64,000 nt of DNA from Epinephelus fuscoguttatus (Eukaryota; Chordata; Actinopteri; Perciformes; Serranidae), in assembly GCF_011397635.1 (NCBI RefSeq), contig NC_064764.1, positions 43,645,455 to 43,709,454 of the forward strand, written 5' to 3'. The first letter of the stretch is position 1; each line of letters begins with the position of its first letter. A program made the translations under genes and the position numbers. Shown here in pieces: positions 38,082-50,498 of the stretch. The notes beneath the pieces are model-generated. The model was not told the DNA's origin. It searched no databases and was given only the letters and a program-made list of their open reading frames with translations.

Positions 38082-40442
38082 TCAGTTTACCTGCTGGGAC
38101 CAGTGCTGGAGTAGCCTAGTCGCTGTGGCATGGGTCCAGTGGATCCCGTCCCTCTCCGTGGAGAATTGGCTCCTGAGGAGTTCAGGGATAAACAAATGGT
38201 TAGACCTTATGTATTTGTTGAGTGCATGTAGGTGCATTTGTTCCCGCTGGGGTAGGCCTCTAGAGAAATTAATGAGAGGTAGCCAGATCTCAGCCCGTGG
38301 GAATTTGGTTTTGGCCACTTTGATGAGCCTCTGCAGGTCTTTTATAGATGTCTGTGTGCTTTGGGTTCTACTGTTTAGGCCCAGAGACAGGATCAGTGTC
38401 TCTACCATAGGGACTGGGTCCATTTTGGAAAGGGACGCCCTGTATGTGTCTGAAGGAGGCTCCCGGGAAGCTATCTATCTGCAGGTCCGTTACTTTAAAG
38501 GGTGGGAATCTAGCGACGTTAGAATCACCCAGAATGAGCCATTTTTCCCTCACTGCTAGGCTCCAGTTTTTGATTTTGTAGGTGGTGTTAATGTGTCTGG
38601 TGGGCCTGCGTGTGGGTGTGGCTGGTGTTATTGTAGGTTCAAGTGTGGTGTGTGTTGCACCTGTACTGGGTCTGCCAAAGTCAATCTGAGACTGGAAAAT
38701 GTTTCTGCGAAGAGGAGTCATGGAAGTACGTGGCAGAAGGTTGATCTCTTCAGGAGAATCTCCCAGGAGCTGGTCGATTTCCTCGGCGGTCAGGTCCATG
38801 AGTGCAACCGCGTCTGAGGGGGAGGGGGGGCGGGCGGCGGCCGTGGGCGGCTGCGACGCCCCAGAGGTTGACCGCGGGAGAGTGGATCTGGGAGCGCTGG
38901 TCCCGAGGTGTGGATGCAGGTGGCTGAGGAAGTGAGGTGGTCTGGAGAGCTGGTGAGGAAACCACGTTTGGTGGTGTGGGGGGTAAGGTGCGCCTTGGTC
39001 TGTGGTGCTTGGGTGTGGCTGGAGGATCCATGGTGAGGACGGGTGTTGGGGGTGGGGGAGGAGGAGGAGGAGATGGTGTGGGGGGCATTACCTGGGGGTC
39101 CCCAGGCTGTGGGGGCGGTGAGTGGTCCGGTGTGGCGCCGGCCCGTGCCGTCACGGTGGGTCGTATGGTCTGGGAAAGAGGTAGAGGAGGTGAGGGTGGT
39201 GGTGGTGGAGGCGGGGGCACTGATTGGTGTGCCTGTAGGTGCCGCGCACCTGTGTGATCACCCGGGACATGTACTAGGGCTGATACCCCTGTCAGCCTGT
39301 CTGGCTATGAGTAGGGCCTCTGTGCGCTCTACTGTGTCAGAAAGGAGCCGTCTACCCAGGTTGCGTCTGGCCCAGTTAGCTGCTATGTCAAGCGGCTGTT
39401 GCCAGTCTGGGCTAGGGATGGCGAACAGCTCGTCAATCTGCTGTTCGATAAGCTCTGAGTAATGGTCTCTCAAAATTAGCATGGTGGTCAGCGCCCAATT
39501 TTTGGCATTACCACAAATCAAGTCAATTGTTTTATCGGTGGGTGTTGCTGGCTTAATAAGTGTGGACAAGGTATGTGTCATCTTATTAATAGTGACAGGG
39601 GGGTGGTCTTGGGACGCATTTTGCAAGTGGTGCATTCCTTTAATGAGTCTGTGGATAATGCGTACCTTAGTGGTAAAATCTGGGTCGGTGGAGTGTGGAG
39701 CCGCCGGTCCCGGCTGGGTAGCGGCAAGAGTAGGGTCCCTACCCTGTAGTGCGGCTGCTGCGCTGGTCCGTGGTGGCGGAGGATCGCCACCAGCGGCCGC
39801 TGAGCTCCTCTCCCGGGTTCGGGAGTCAAGCTGAGGCGCTGGTTCTGCTGGCAGGTGGGTTGAGCGCCGGTTCTGCTGGAAGGTGGGTTGAGAGCGCTGG
39901 TGCTGCTGGAAGGTGAGTTGAGAGCGCTGGTTCTGCTGGAAGGTGGATTGAGAGCGCTGGTTCCGCTGGAAGGTGGGTTGAGAGCGCTGGTGCTGCTGGA
40001 AGGTGAGTTGAGAGCGCTGATTCCGCTGGAAGGTGGGTTGAGAGCGCCGGTTCTGCTGGAAGGTGGATTGAGAGCGCCGGTTCTGCTGGAAGGTGGGTTG
40101 AGAGCGCTGGTCCTGCTGGAAGGTGGGTTGAGAGCGCCGGTTCTGCTGGAAGGTGGGTTGAGAGCGCTGGTACTGTTGGAAGCGCTGGATCTGGTGGGAA
40201 GAGGGTACGGGAGGCCCGTACTGCTGCGGGCGGTCGCCCCGAGGCGTGGACCGGGAGGTGGAAGGAGGCGCATCGCGCCCCAGTGGTCTGCGGGTCACTG
40301 AAGCATATGAGGGTCTGTAGCTGCTGGGCCTGATGTCAAGGCAGGTGTCGGTGTCATACCTGCTGGAGGGCGCGGCTCTGGATACCTGCCCTCTCTCCGT
40401 CGGCGCACAGTGGTCAGCCCTCGTCATCATGCTCGGCCCCAT
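38082..40442 (-). pseudogene. unit 4 ORF1, frameshifted
   Basis: The SGNH domain is nearly complete: KWLILGDSNVARFPPF in the segment ending near 38,430 and LSLGLNSRTQ to HWSQQVN (stop 38082), separated by one extra G near 38,433. The N-terminal 407-codon frame (40,481-39,258) contains the repeats and the whole helical domain. The linker is interrupted and contains the diverged patch 38,938-39,060. Confidence 0.9.
39836..40180 (-). repeat. unit 4 30-bp coding minisatellite
   Basis: About 11-12 copies as in unit 1, with two bases lost in the first repeat. Confidence 0.93.
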
Positions 40443-41644
40443 GGTCGAGATCGGGGTTTGTGAGGCAACAAAAATCAACAAAAAGACTCGGAGCAGAGCT
40501 CTGATTCACTGAATTTTATTGCTCCCACTTTGAAGCACAAAAAACTGCTACGTTTGGTATGGTTGAACCTTCTTCAGGCGAATGTTGCTAACGCTAACGA
40601 GCTATGCTAATGCTAACGAGCTATGCTACAGCGTGCGTGTCGAGATGGCGTCAAGGCCAAAGAAGGAAATGGAGTGGAGCGGAGGAGGAAGTAGTGTGAC
40701 AGGTCATGGGTCACCGTCTTAAGGGAAACTCCACTGCGCTGTATGATATTGTTATTTTTAAAGACATAAATATTAAATGAATTTATTACTCGTATCTTTC
40801 TGTGGTAGTGTCTTTTTTGGATAAATTTTTTTTAAAAAAATTTATATATATTTTTTATATTTAATGAATTTGTATTTTAAGATTGTTCAATTGTGGTTAT
40901 GAATTTAATTCTGTGGTTGTCTCTTTGTTAGATTAATTTTTGAATTTTTTAATTGTAGTTTAGTATTGTCCAATTGTAATTAATTAATTAATTATTGTCC
41001 AATTGTAATTAATTAATTAATTAGATTAATTTTTGAATTTTTAAATTGTATTTTAGTGTTGTCACATTGTAATCCATTATAAAATTGTACATTAAATTCT
41101 GTGGTTGTGTGTTTATTGGGTTAATTTTAAATTTTTAAATTGTATTTTAAGTGTTGTCCAATTGTAATTAGTGTTGGAATTATGAATTGAATTTCCTGGT
41201 GTCATGAATTGTTAATATAAACCACTCCTTCTCTGGGCGTGGACAGTAGGTCCCACAGCAGTACAGGCATAAATTCAATCATAAACAAGAACATTGAACA
41301 TGACATCCTATCATGGGCTGATGCCAACATTATCCTATCATATGCAAATGCAAAATCATCCTAACCTGGGTGAATGCAAACATCCTCATGTAATGTGTAA
41401 GTGTAAACATAAACATCATCCAATCATGGACGAGTGCCAACATCATCATAAAACCAGATCAATAAAATCTGGGAGGGTCTGTGCAAGCATTATCACATAC
41501 ACTCATAAACCATTATACCCCAATAGCATCCTGTTATGTGTTAGGGTGTGGCCCAAATAGGTTCTTTATAAATAAACACACAATATCCAAATTAAGAGGT
41601 GAAGTGGAAGGGAAACAGAGAGACGAGGGAGAGGCACGGGCTTG
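40443..41644 (-). other. unit 4 5' leader, AT-rich repeat contracted
   Basis: As unit 1, except that one AT-rich repeat is deleted at about 40,980-41,020 (TAATTAATTAATTATTGTCC junction). Damaged hammerhead-like motif at 40,547-40,580. His/Cys ORF at 41300-41560. Confidence 0.7.
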
Positions 41645-43178
41645 GTTAGGGTGAAGGAGTTGAGTCTCATCGTCGAAGCGATGAGACTAAAAGGCACAGT
41701 CCATCATCCCTCCTCAGAGTCCCATCCCATAGACTAAGGTAGTTTGAGGTCAAAGGTCAAGTCCAAGTGGCCGTGGCGTAGAAGTCAATTTGGGGTCAAA
41801 TTAAAAGCTAGAGTCCACATTGTTCTGGTGGGGTTGGGGTCCGTCAGGGGTGTATTTAGAGTCAGAGGTCACATCCAAGTTGTGGTAGACTGGGGCCAGT
41901 TTGGGTTCAAATTAAGTACTAAAATAAACCTGAGTTTGGTTAGTGTGTGTGTGTGTGCGTGCGCGTGCGTGCACGCGTGTGCGTGTTTTTAGGAGGGTCA
42001 GAGGTCCTTCCTGGTTGTGGTGGCCTGTAGACAATTAGGGTTCAGATTAAAAAGTCGAGTCCCGTTAGATTTGGTTAGGATTAGGGCCGTCAGTGGTTAG
42101 GGTCAGAGGTGACGTCCAGGTCGTGGTGGAATAGAGTCAAATTGGGTTCCAGTTGAATGCCAGGGTCCTCCTTGGGTTAGGTTTAGGGCTCATGACCAGG
42201 TCAGGGTTAGAATAGAAATGATAAGGCAGGTCGTGAACAGGTGAGTGGTTAGGATGAGGGCTGAAATGGCACAGTCACCTAGTAAACAATAAACATTAGT
42301 AAACATCAATAAACAGTAAACATTAATGGTAGAGGGACTGCCATATTGTTTGGTTGGTTCCCTTCCTGATTAGGTCACTGGGTTCCAAAAGTGTCCAGGA
42401 GGTGGCTCCATTCCCTCTCTGTGATTGAGGTCTGGAGGCAGACCAAGGTGAAGGGACAAGGGTCCTGACCGGGTCCTTGGTTAGGGTGAAGGCTGAAATA
42501 GTACAGTCACATCAGAAATCATAATAATAAAAAAATATGAATATAGCGATACCAGGTAACCGCATCATTGTTTGGTTTCATATTGTATCCCGAAGGTGTG
42601 GTTGGAGGGTGTGGAGGAGGCGGATGCATGTTGCCTGTGAAATTAAAGGCTGGAGGCAAGCCTAGGTGACGGGACAAGGGTCATGACCCGTAAGTGTGGT
42701 TAGGGTGAGGGCTGAAATCATGCAGTCACATCACAAATCATAATCAAACATAATAAGTGGGACACGCATCGTTGTTCGGTTTCCTTTTTGTATCCGGGAA
42801 GTGTGGTTGGAGTGTGGAGGAGGCGGATGCATGTTCCCGTAAGCTTAAAGGCTGGAGGCAAGCCCAGGTGAAGGGGCAAGGGTCATGGCCTATGGTTGTG
42901 GTTAGGGTGAGGTCGAAGTTGTCCAGTCTCGTGCTAAATAATAAAACATAAATAATAGAGAGACAACATCATTGTGTGGTTTCATGTTGTATCTCGGTCA
43001 TGTGGTGGGAGGGTGTGCAGGAGGCGAATCCATGTCCTCTGTAAAGTCATTGGCTTGGAGGCAGGCCCAGGTGAAGGGCAAGGATCATGAGTAGGCCTCG
43101 TGGTTGGGCTCCAGTCTGAAATAATAAGGTGACACAGTAAAACAAGAGAGAATAAACATCATTGTTCGGTTCCATTGT
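41645..43178 (-). repeat. unit 5 3' tail repeats
   Basis: As in unit 1. The terminal hairpin has a 2-base deletion in the right arm (GAAGCGATGAGACT). Confidence 0.85.
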
Positions 43179-45346
43179 TCATTGTTCATTTTCATTAAGG
43201 CCGTGTGGTTGGAGTGTGTCCAGGAGGCGGATCCATTTTCTTTCCGCCCTTCTACGTTGCGCCGTGGACCAGCGTGGGTTGGTCTCCAGGACCGTGGTCC
43301 TCAAGGCAGTCCAGCCATGTTGTATGAAATGCTGTATGACTGGTATTTGTGTGTTGTGTTGTTTACAAATGTTGTATTTATATTGGTAAAATCTCACTCT
43401 GATTGTGTTACCTGTCTCTCCAACATACTGCATGTGACAATTGGTGCAAAAAATTAAATATACACAGTTTCTGGAACCAATGGTGGTTCCCCTTGTGTTT
43501 AAAAACATTATTATTAATTGTGTTGCATACCCAGAGGCGGTGCTGAAAAAATTCCCCGTGTCTTGTGGACTTAGGGTCCCCCAGTGGTTTTAATTTGGCT
43601 CTCACTAAATAATCTTGTAAATTTCTGTTCCTTCTGTATGCAGAAATAAGTCTGTGATCCTGGAGCAGCCGAGAATCCCCAATCCCCTGGTAAAAATTGT
43701 TCTTCACCTTCCTGATTAGTCTGACTGCAGATGTGGAATAATTGGTAATAATTGGGAGAGGAGAAGAGGCCCAAATAGGTCTGGTCTGGTTGAAAGTCCT
43801 GAATGATTTTCTTAAGAAGGAGCGAGAGTACCCTCTAGTGGCCAAAGTGGAGAATAACACTTTAGTGGCTGATCTGAAATCCTCCTCTCTAGTGCAGACC
43901 CTGTAAAATCTGAGGATTTAACAATGCCTGAGTAAGTGTGTTTTGGATGATAACTGGCCTGGTGAAGTAGGGAGTGTGTCTGTGTTTTTAAAAATATTTT
44001 GATGTCCAATTTGTGTGTTTGTGAAAAGTTAGGACCTTTGTACGTGGTGGTGTCAGGAAATCAACAGAGGTGAAATTAATAGTGGCTTTTAATTTTATGG
44101 AGGATTATGGTCATTGAGCAGAGTTAAAAATGTATCAAATCCTCCTGGTGGTTCCAAATTCCCCAGAAGATATCATCTAGATATCTGTAATAATAGAGGG
44201 TTTTTGGGGAAGCTTGCAGTGCTGTCTGTTCCCATTCAGCCATAAAATATTAGCATAGGCCGGTGCAAATTTCTTGCCCATCGCCGTGCCTTTAATCTGC
44301 AGGAAAAATTTACCGTTAAACTCAAAGTCATTCCGGGTTAGGTTTATTTGTAACAATTCTAATAATTCCTTGTCCGGTCTTTTAGAGTCAGGATATTTAA
44401 AGAAAATGTTCTTTATGGCTTGAATGCCCTGTGGGATATCAATATTTGTATATAGACTGTCAATGTCCATGGTAAAAGAAATGAGTCTGGAGGAACAGAA
44501 ATTTGTTTTATTTTTCAATAAAATCATAGGTGTCTTTGATGTAACTTGGGTGTTTGACAGAGAGGGGATTGAGGTAAAAATCGAGATACTCTGCTGTAAA
44601 ATAGGTTTCACTGTTGCAATCTGATACAATGGGTCTGCCAGGAGGGATTTCATGGGGTTTGCTCCATTTGTCAGGCTCCTTATGGATTTTGGGCAGCATG
44701 TAAAAGCGTCTGGGTCTTGGTTCTCCATTGCCAATTAAATATGTTTTTGTTTAGCATTAATAAATTTTTTGTCATACAATTTTTGTATGGTATTTTCTAC
44801 CATGGGGATAGTTTGTAGATAAATAGGTGTTTTGATTTGAGTGTAATAATTTTTATCTGCCAATTGTCTGTGTCCCTCCCACACATACTGGTCCCGGTCC
44901 ATTACAACCACTGCGCTACCCTTGTCGGCTGGTTTAATGACTAGAAATTCGTTATTTTGTAAGGACTTTAAAGCATCTGTTTCAGGTTTAGTAAGATTGG
45001 GTTTATTTCTGATTATTTTAAATTTGGTGTCAAAATGTTGTGTATCTTGCTGAATAATTTTCCTGATGTTATCTGGCAGTTTCGCTAATGGAGGGGTCCA
45101 GTCAGATTTTGGAGTAAATGGTGGGGGGTCGGAGTCTCCTCTCCCATCAAAGTAAGCTGCGATCTTTAATTTCCTATGGTACTGTTGGAGGTCAAATCTG
45201 GTGCTCTGTACCAGATTTTTGTTGCTGCCCCTGGTGGGGATAAACGTGAGACCTTTGCTCAATAAAGAGAACTGTGCTGGGGACAGTATACATTTTTTAC
45301 TCAGGTTGATAACAGTTTTATTCCCCTCCTGAGGTGGCAGGTTCAT
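43179..45346 (-). pseudogene. unit 5 ORF2: Penelope RT plus GIY-YIG, frameshifted
   Basis: Open from 45346 to 44735 (203 codons, start to FINAKQKHI), where the shared A-run deletion ends it. The next segment, 44,734-44,177, holds motif A and motif B (GTAMGKKFAPAYANI) after a frame change near 44,510. Motif C is lost around 44,100-44,170, where several bases are missing. The thumb is shortened near 43,915. Nuclease segment 43,508-43,179 with YVGETGNT; the stop is displaced as in unit 1. Confidence 0.92.
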
Positions 45347-45354
45347 GGGGATTC

Positions 45355-47721
45355 TCAGTTTACCTGCTGGGACCAGTGCTGGAGTAGCCTAGTCGCTGTG
45401 GCATGGGTCCAGTGGATCCCGTCCCTCTCCGTGGAGAATTGGCTCCTGAGGAGTTCAGGGATAAACAAATGGTTAGACCTTATGTATTTGTTGAGTGCAT
45501 GTAGGTGCATTTGTTCCCGCTGGGGTAGGCCTCTAGAGAAATTAATGAGAGGTAGCCAGATCTCAGCCCGTGGGAATTTGGTTTTGGCCACTTTGATGAG
45601 CCTCTGCAGGTCTTTTATAGATGTCTGTGTGCTTTGGGTTCTACTGTTTAGGCCCAGAGACAGGATCAGTGTCTCTACCATAGGGACTGGGTCCATTTTG
45701 GAAAGGACGCCCTGTATGTGTCTGAAGGAGGCTCCCGGGAAGCTATCTATCTGCAGGTCCGTTACTTTAAAGGGTGGGAATCTAGCGACGTTAGAATCAC
45801 CCAGAATGAGCCATTTTTCCCTCACTGCTAGGCTCCAGTTTTTGATTTTGTAGGTGGTGTTAATGTGTCTGGTGGGCCTGCGTGTGGGTGTGGCTGGTGT
45901 TATTGTAGGTTCAAGTGTGGTGTGTGTTGCACCTGTACTGGGTCTGCCAAAGTCAATCTGAGACTGGAAAATGTTTCTGCGAAGAGGAGTCATGGAAGTA
46001 CGTGGCAGAAGGTTGATCTCTTCAGGAGAATCTCCCAGGAGCTGGTCGATTTCCTCGGCGGTCAGGTCCATGAGTGCAACCGCGTCTGAGGGGGAGGGGG
46101 GGCGGCCGTGGGCGGCTGCGACGCCCCAGAGGTTGACCGCGGGAGAGTGGATCTGGGGAGCGCTGGTCCCGAGGTGTGGATGCAGGTGGCTGAGGAAGTG
46201 AGGTCGTCTGGAGAGCAGGTGAGGAAACCACCTTAGCTGGTCTGGCGCGGAAGGTGCGCCTGGTCTCTGCTCCTTGGGAGTGGCAGGAGGATCCAAGGTG
46301 AGGACCGGTGATGGGGAGGGGAGGAGGAGGAGGAGATGGTGTGGGGCATTACCTGGGGTCCCCAGGCTGTGGGGCGGTGCGGGGGCCGGGGGGGCGCCGG
46401 CCCGTGCCGTCACGGTGGGTCGTATGGTCTGGGAAAGAGGTAGAGGAGGTGAGGGTGGTGGTGGTGGAGGCGGGGGCACTGATTGGTGTGCCCCTGTAGG
46501 TGCCGCGGCACCTGTGTGATCACCCGGGACATGTACTAGGGCTGATACCCCCCTGTCAGCCTGTCTGGCTATGAGTAGGGCCTCTGTGCGCTCTACTGTG
46601 TCAGAAAGGAGCCGTCTACCCAGGTTGCGTCTAGCCCAGTTAGCTGCTATGTCAACGGCTGTTGCCAGTCTGGGCTAGGGAGGCGAACAGCTCGTCAATC
46701 TGCTGTTCGATAAGCTCTGAGTAATGGTCTCTCAAAATTAGCATGGTGGTCAGCGCCCAATTTTTGGCATTACCACAAATCAAGTCAATTGTTTTATCGG
46801 TGGGTGTTGCTGGCTTAATAAGTGTGGACAAGGTATGTGTCATCTTATTAATAGTGACAGGGGGGTGGTCTTGGGACGCATTTTGCAAGTGGTGCATTCC
46901 TTTAATGAGTCTGTGGATAATGCGTACCTTAGTGGTAAAATCTGGGTCGGTGGAGTGTGGAGCCGCCGGTCCCGGCTGGGTAGCGGCAAGAGTAGGGTCC
47001 CTACCCTGTAGTGCGGCGGCTGCGCGCTGGTCCGTGGTGGCGGAGGATCGCCACCAGCGGCCGCTGGGGGCTCCTCTCCCCCGGGTTCGGGAGTCAAGCT
47101 GAGGGCGCTGGTTCTGCTGGAAGGTGGGTTGAGAGCGCCGGTTCTGCTGGAAGGTGGGTTGAGAGCGCTGGTGCTGCTGGAAGGTGAGTTGAGAGCGCTG
47201 GTTCTGCTGGAAGGTGGATTGAGAGCGCTGGTTCCGCTGGAAGGTGGGTTGAGAGCGCTGGTGCTGCTGGAAGGTGAGTTGAGAGCGCTGATTCCGCTGG
47301 AAGGTGGGTTGAGAGCGCCGGTTCTGCTGGAAGGTGGATTGAGAGCGCCGGTTCTGCTGGAAGGTGGGTTGAGAGCGCTGGTCCTGCTGGAAGGTGGGTT
47401 GAGAGCGCCGGTTCTGCTGGAAGGTGGGTTGAGAGCGCTGGTACTGTTGGAAGCGCTGGATCTGGTGGTAAGAGTGCGGGAGGCCCGTGCTGCTGCGAGG
47501 TCGCCCGAGGCCTGGAACGGGAGGTGGAAGGGGAGGCGCATCGCGCCCCAGTGGTCTGGCGGGTCACTGAAGCATATGAGGGTCTGTAGCTGCTGGGCCT
47601 GATGTCAAGACGGTGTCGGTGTCATACCTGCTGGAGGGCGCGGCTCTGGATACCTGCCCTCTCTCCGTCGGCGGCCATAACGCACAGTGGTCCAGCCCTC
47701 GTCATCATGCTCGGCCCCCAT
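45355..47721 (-). pseudogene. unit 5 ORF1 with uninterrupted linker and SGNH-hydrolase-like domain
   Basis: 374 codons are open from 46,479 to the TGA at 45355: PPPPPPPPSPPLP linker, MDLTAEEIDQLLGDSPEEIN, FGRPSTG, then the complete SGNH-like domain. Its landmarks are KWLILGDSNVARFPPF (Ser in GDSN), DLQIDSFPGASF, LILSLGLNSRTQST (Asn block), AEIWLPLINFSRGLP and DGIHWTHATATRLLQHW (D-x2-H block). The N-terminal half is in other frames because of indels near 46,480-46,660. The stop is 8 nt before the ORF2 ATG, suggesting termination-reinitiation. The domain may act as an esterase or as a structural RNA-chaperone partner (inference). Confidence 0.92.
47104..47451 (-). repeat. unit 5 30-bp coding minisatellite
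   Basis: About 11-12 copies, essentially identical in order to unit 1. Confidence 0.95.
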
Positions 47722-48948
47722 GGTCGAGATCGGGTTTGTGAGGCAACAAAAATCAACAAAAAGACTCGAGCAGAGCTCTGATTCACTGAATTTTATTGCT
47801 CCCACTTTGAAGCACAAAAAACTGCTACGTTTGGTATGGTTGAACCTTCTTCAGGCGAATGTTGCTAACGCTAACGAGCTATGCTAATGCTAACGAGCTA
47901 TGCTACAGCGTGCGTGTCGAGATGGCGTCCAAGGCCAAAAGAAGGAAATGGAGTGGAGCGGAGGAGGAAGTAGTGTGACAGGTCATGGGTCACCGTCTTA
48001 AAGGGAAACTCCACTGCCGCTGTATGATATTGTTATTTTTAAAGACATAAATATTAAATGAATTTATTACTCGTATCTTTCTGTGGTAGTGTCTTTTTGG
48101 ATTAATTTTTAAAAAATTATATATATTGATTCTATTTAAGGAATTTGTACTTGAAGATTGGCCACTTGTGGTTATGAATTTAATTCTGTGGTTGTCTCTT
48201 TGTTAGATGAATTTTTGAATTTTTCAGTTGTATTTTAGTACTGTCCAATTGTAATTAATTAATTAGATTAATTTTGAATTTTTAAATTGTATTTTAGTAT
48301 TGTCCAATTGTAATTAATTAATTAATTAGATTAATTTTTGAATTTTTAAATTGTATTTTAGTGTTGTCACATTGTAATCCATTATAAAATTGTACATTAA
48401 ATTCTGTGGTTGTGTGTTTATTGGGTTAATTTTAAATTTTTAAATTGTATTTTAAGTGTTGTCCAATTGTAATTAGTGTTGGAATTATGAATTGAATTTC
48501 CTGGTGTCATGAATTGTTAATATAAACCACTCCTTCTCTGGGCGTGGACAGTAGGTCCCACAGCAGTACAGGCATAAATTCAATCATAAACAAGAACATT
48601 GAACATGACATCCTATCATGGGCTGATGCCAACATTATCCTATCATATGCAAATGCAAAATCATCCTAACCTGGGTGAATGCAAACATCCTCATGTAATG
48701 TGTAAGTGTAAACATAAACATCATCCAATCATGGACGAGTGCCAACATCATCATAAAACCAGATCAATAAAATCTGGGAGGGTCTGTGCAAGCATTATCA
48801 CATACACTCATAAACCATTATACCCCAATAGCATCCTGTTATGTGTTAGGGTGTGGCCCAAATAGGTTCTTTATAAATAAACACACAATATCCAAATTAA
48901 GAGGGGAAGTGGAATGGAAACCGAGAGCGAGGGAGAGGCACGGGCTTA
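47722..48948 (-). other. unit 5 5' leader
   Basis: As unit 1, with a diverged patch at about 48,120-48,250 in the AT-rich repeats. Damaged hammerhead-like motif at 47,824-47,857. His/Cys ORF at 48605-48865. Confidence 0.7.
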
Positions 48949-50498
48949 GTTAGGGTGAAAGGAGTTGAGTCTCATCGTCGAAGATGATGAGACTAAAAGG
49001 CACAGTCCATCATCCCTCCTCAGAGTCCCATCCCATAGACTAAGGTAGTTTGAGGTCAAAGGTCAAGTCCAAGTGGCCGTGCGTAGAGTCAATTTGGGGT
49101 CAAATTAAAAGCTAGAGTCCACATTGTTCTGGTGGGGTTGGGGTCCGTCAGGGTGTATTTAGAGTCAGAGGTCACATCCAAGTTGTGGTAGACTGGGGCC
49201 AGTTTGGGTTCAAATTAAGTACTAAAATAAACCTGAGTTTGGTTAGTGTGTGTGTGTGTGCGTCATGCGTGCGTGCGTGCAGCGTGTGCGTGTTTTTAGG
49301 AGGGTCAGAGGTCCCTTCCTGGTTGTGGTGGCCTGTAGACAATTAGGTTCAGATTAAAAGTCGAGTCCGTTAGATTTGGTTAGGATTAGGGCCCGTCAGG
49401 GTGTGGTTAGGGTCAGAGGTGACGTCCAGGTCGTGGTGGAATAGAGTCAAATTGGGTTCCAGTTGAATGCCAGGGTCCTCCTTGGGTTAGGTTTAGGCTC
49501 ATGACCAGGTCAGGGTTAGAATAGAAATGATAAGGCAGGTCGTGAACAGGTGAGTGGTTAGGATGAGGGCTGAAATGGCACAGTCACCTAGTAAACAATA
49601 AACATTAGTAAACATCAATAAACAGTAAACATTAATGGTAGAGGGACTGCCATATTGTTTGGTTGGTTCCCTTCCTGATTAGGTCACTGGGTTCCAAAAG
49701 TGTCCAGGAGGTGGCTCCATTCCTCTCTGTGATTGAGGTCTGGAGGCAGACCAAGGTGAAGGGACAAGGGACCTGACCGGGTGCTTGGTTAGGGTGAAGG
49801 CTCAAATAGTACACTCACATCAGAAATCATAATAATAAAAAAAGATGAATATAGCGTTCACAAGGAAACCGCAGCATTGTTTGGTTTCAGATTGTAACCC
49901 GAAGGTGTGGTTGGAGAGTGTGGAGGAGGCGGATGCATGTTGCCTGTGAAATTAAAGGCTGGAGGCAAGCCTAGGTGACGGGACAAGGGTCATGACCCGT
50001 AAGTGTGGTTAGGGTGAGGGCTGAAATCATGCAGTCACATCACAAATCATAATCAAACATAATAAGTGGGAAACCGCATCGTTGTTCGGTTTCCTTTTTG
50101 TATCCGGGAAGTGTGGTTGGAGAGTGTGGAGGAGGCGGATGCATGTTCCCCGTAAGCTTAAAGGCTGGAGGCAAGCCCAGGTGAAGGGGCAAGGGTCATG
50201 GCCTATGGTTGTGGTTAGGGTGAGGGTCAGTTGTCCAGTCTCGTGCTAAATAATAAAACATAAATAAATGATCGACAACATCATTGTGTGGTTTCATGTT
50301 GTATCTCGGTCATGTGGTGGGAGGGTGTGCAGGAGGCGAATCCATGTCCTCTGTAAAGTCATTGGCTTGGAGGCAGGCCCAGGTGAAGGGGCAAGGATCA
50401 TGAGTAGGCCTCGTGGTTGGGCTCCAGTCTGAAATAATAAGGTGACACAGTAAAACAAGAGAGAATAAACATCATTGTTCGGTTCCATTGTTCATTGT
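48949..50498 (-). repeat. unit 6 3' tail repeats with diverged first/second repeat
   Basis: As in unit 1. The stretch about 49,770-49,915 has a cluster of substitutions. The terminal hairpin has one mismatch (GATGATGAGACT). Confidence 0.85.

Larger units (their letters stand above)
34358..41644 (-). mobile_element. array unit 4
   Basis: 7287 bp: tail 34358-35902, ORF2 35903-38073, ORF1 38082-40442, leader 40443-41644. The terminal hairpin loop is inverted (TTC, 34389-34391). Two locally diverged patches (about 35,420-35,650 and 38,938-39,060). Confidence 0.95.
41645..48948 (-). mobile_element. array unit 5
   Basis: 7304 bp: tail 41645-43178, ORF2 43179-45346, ORF1 45355-47721, leader 47722-48948. 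It contains the best-preserved SGNH region of the array. Confidence 0.95.
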
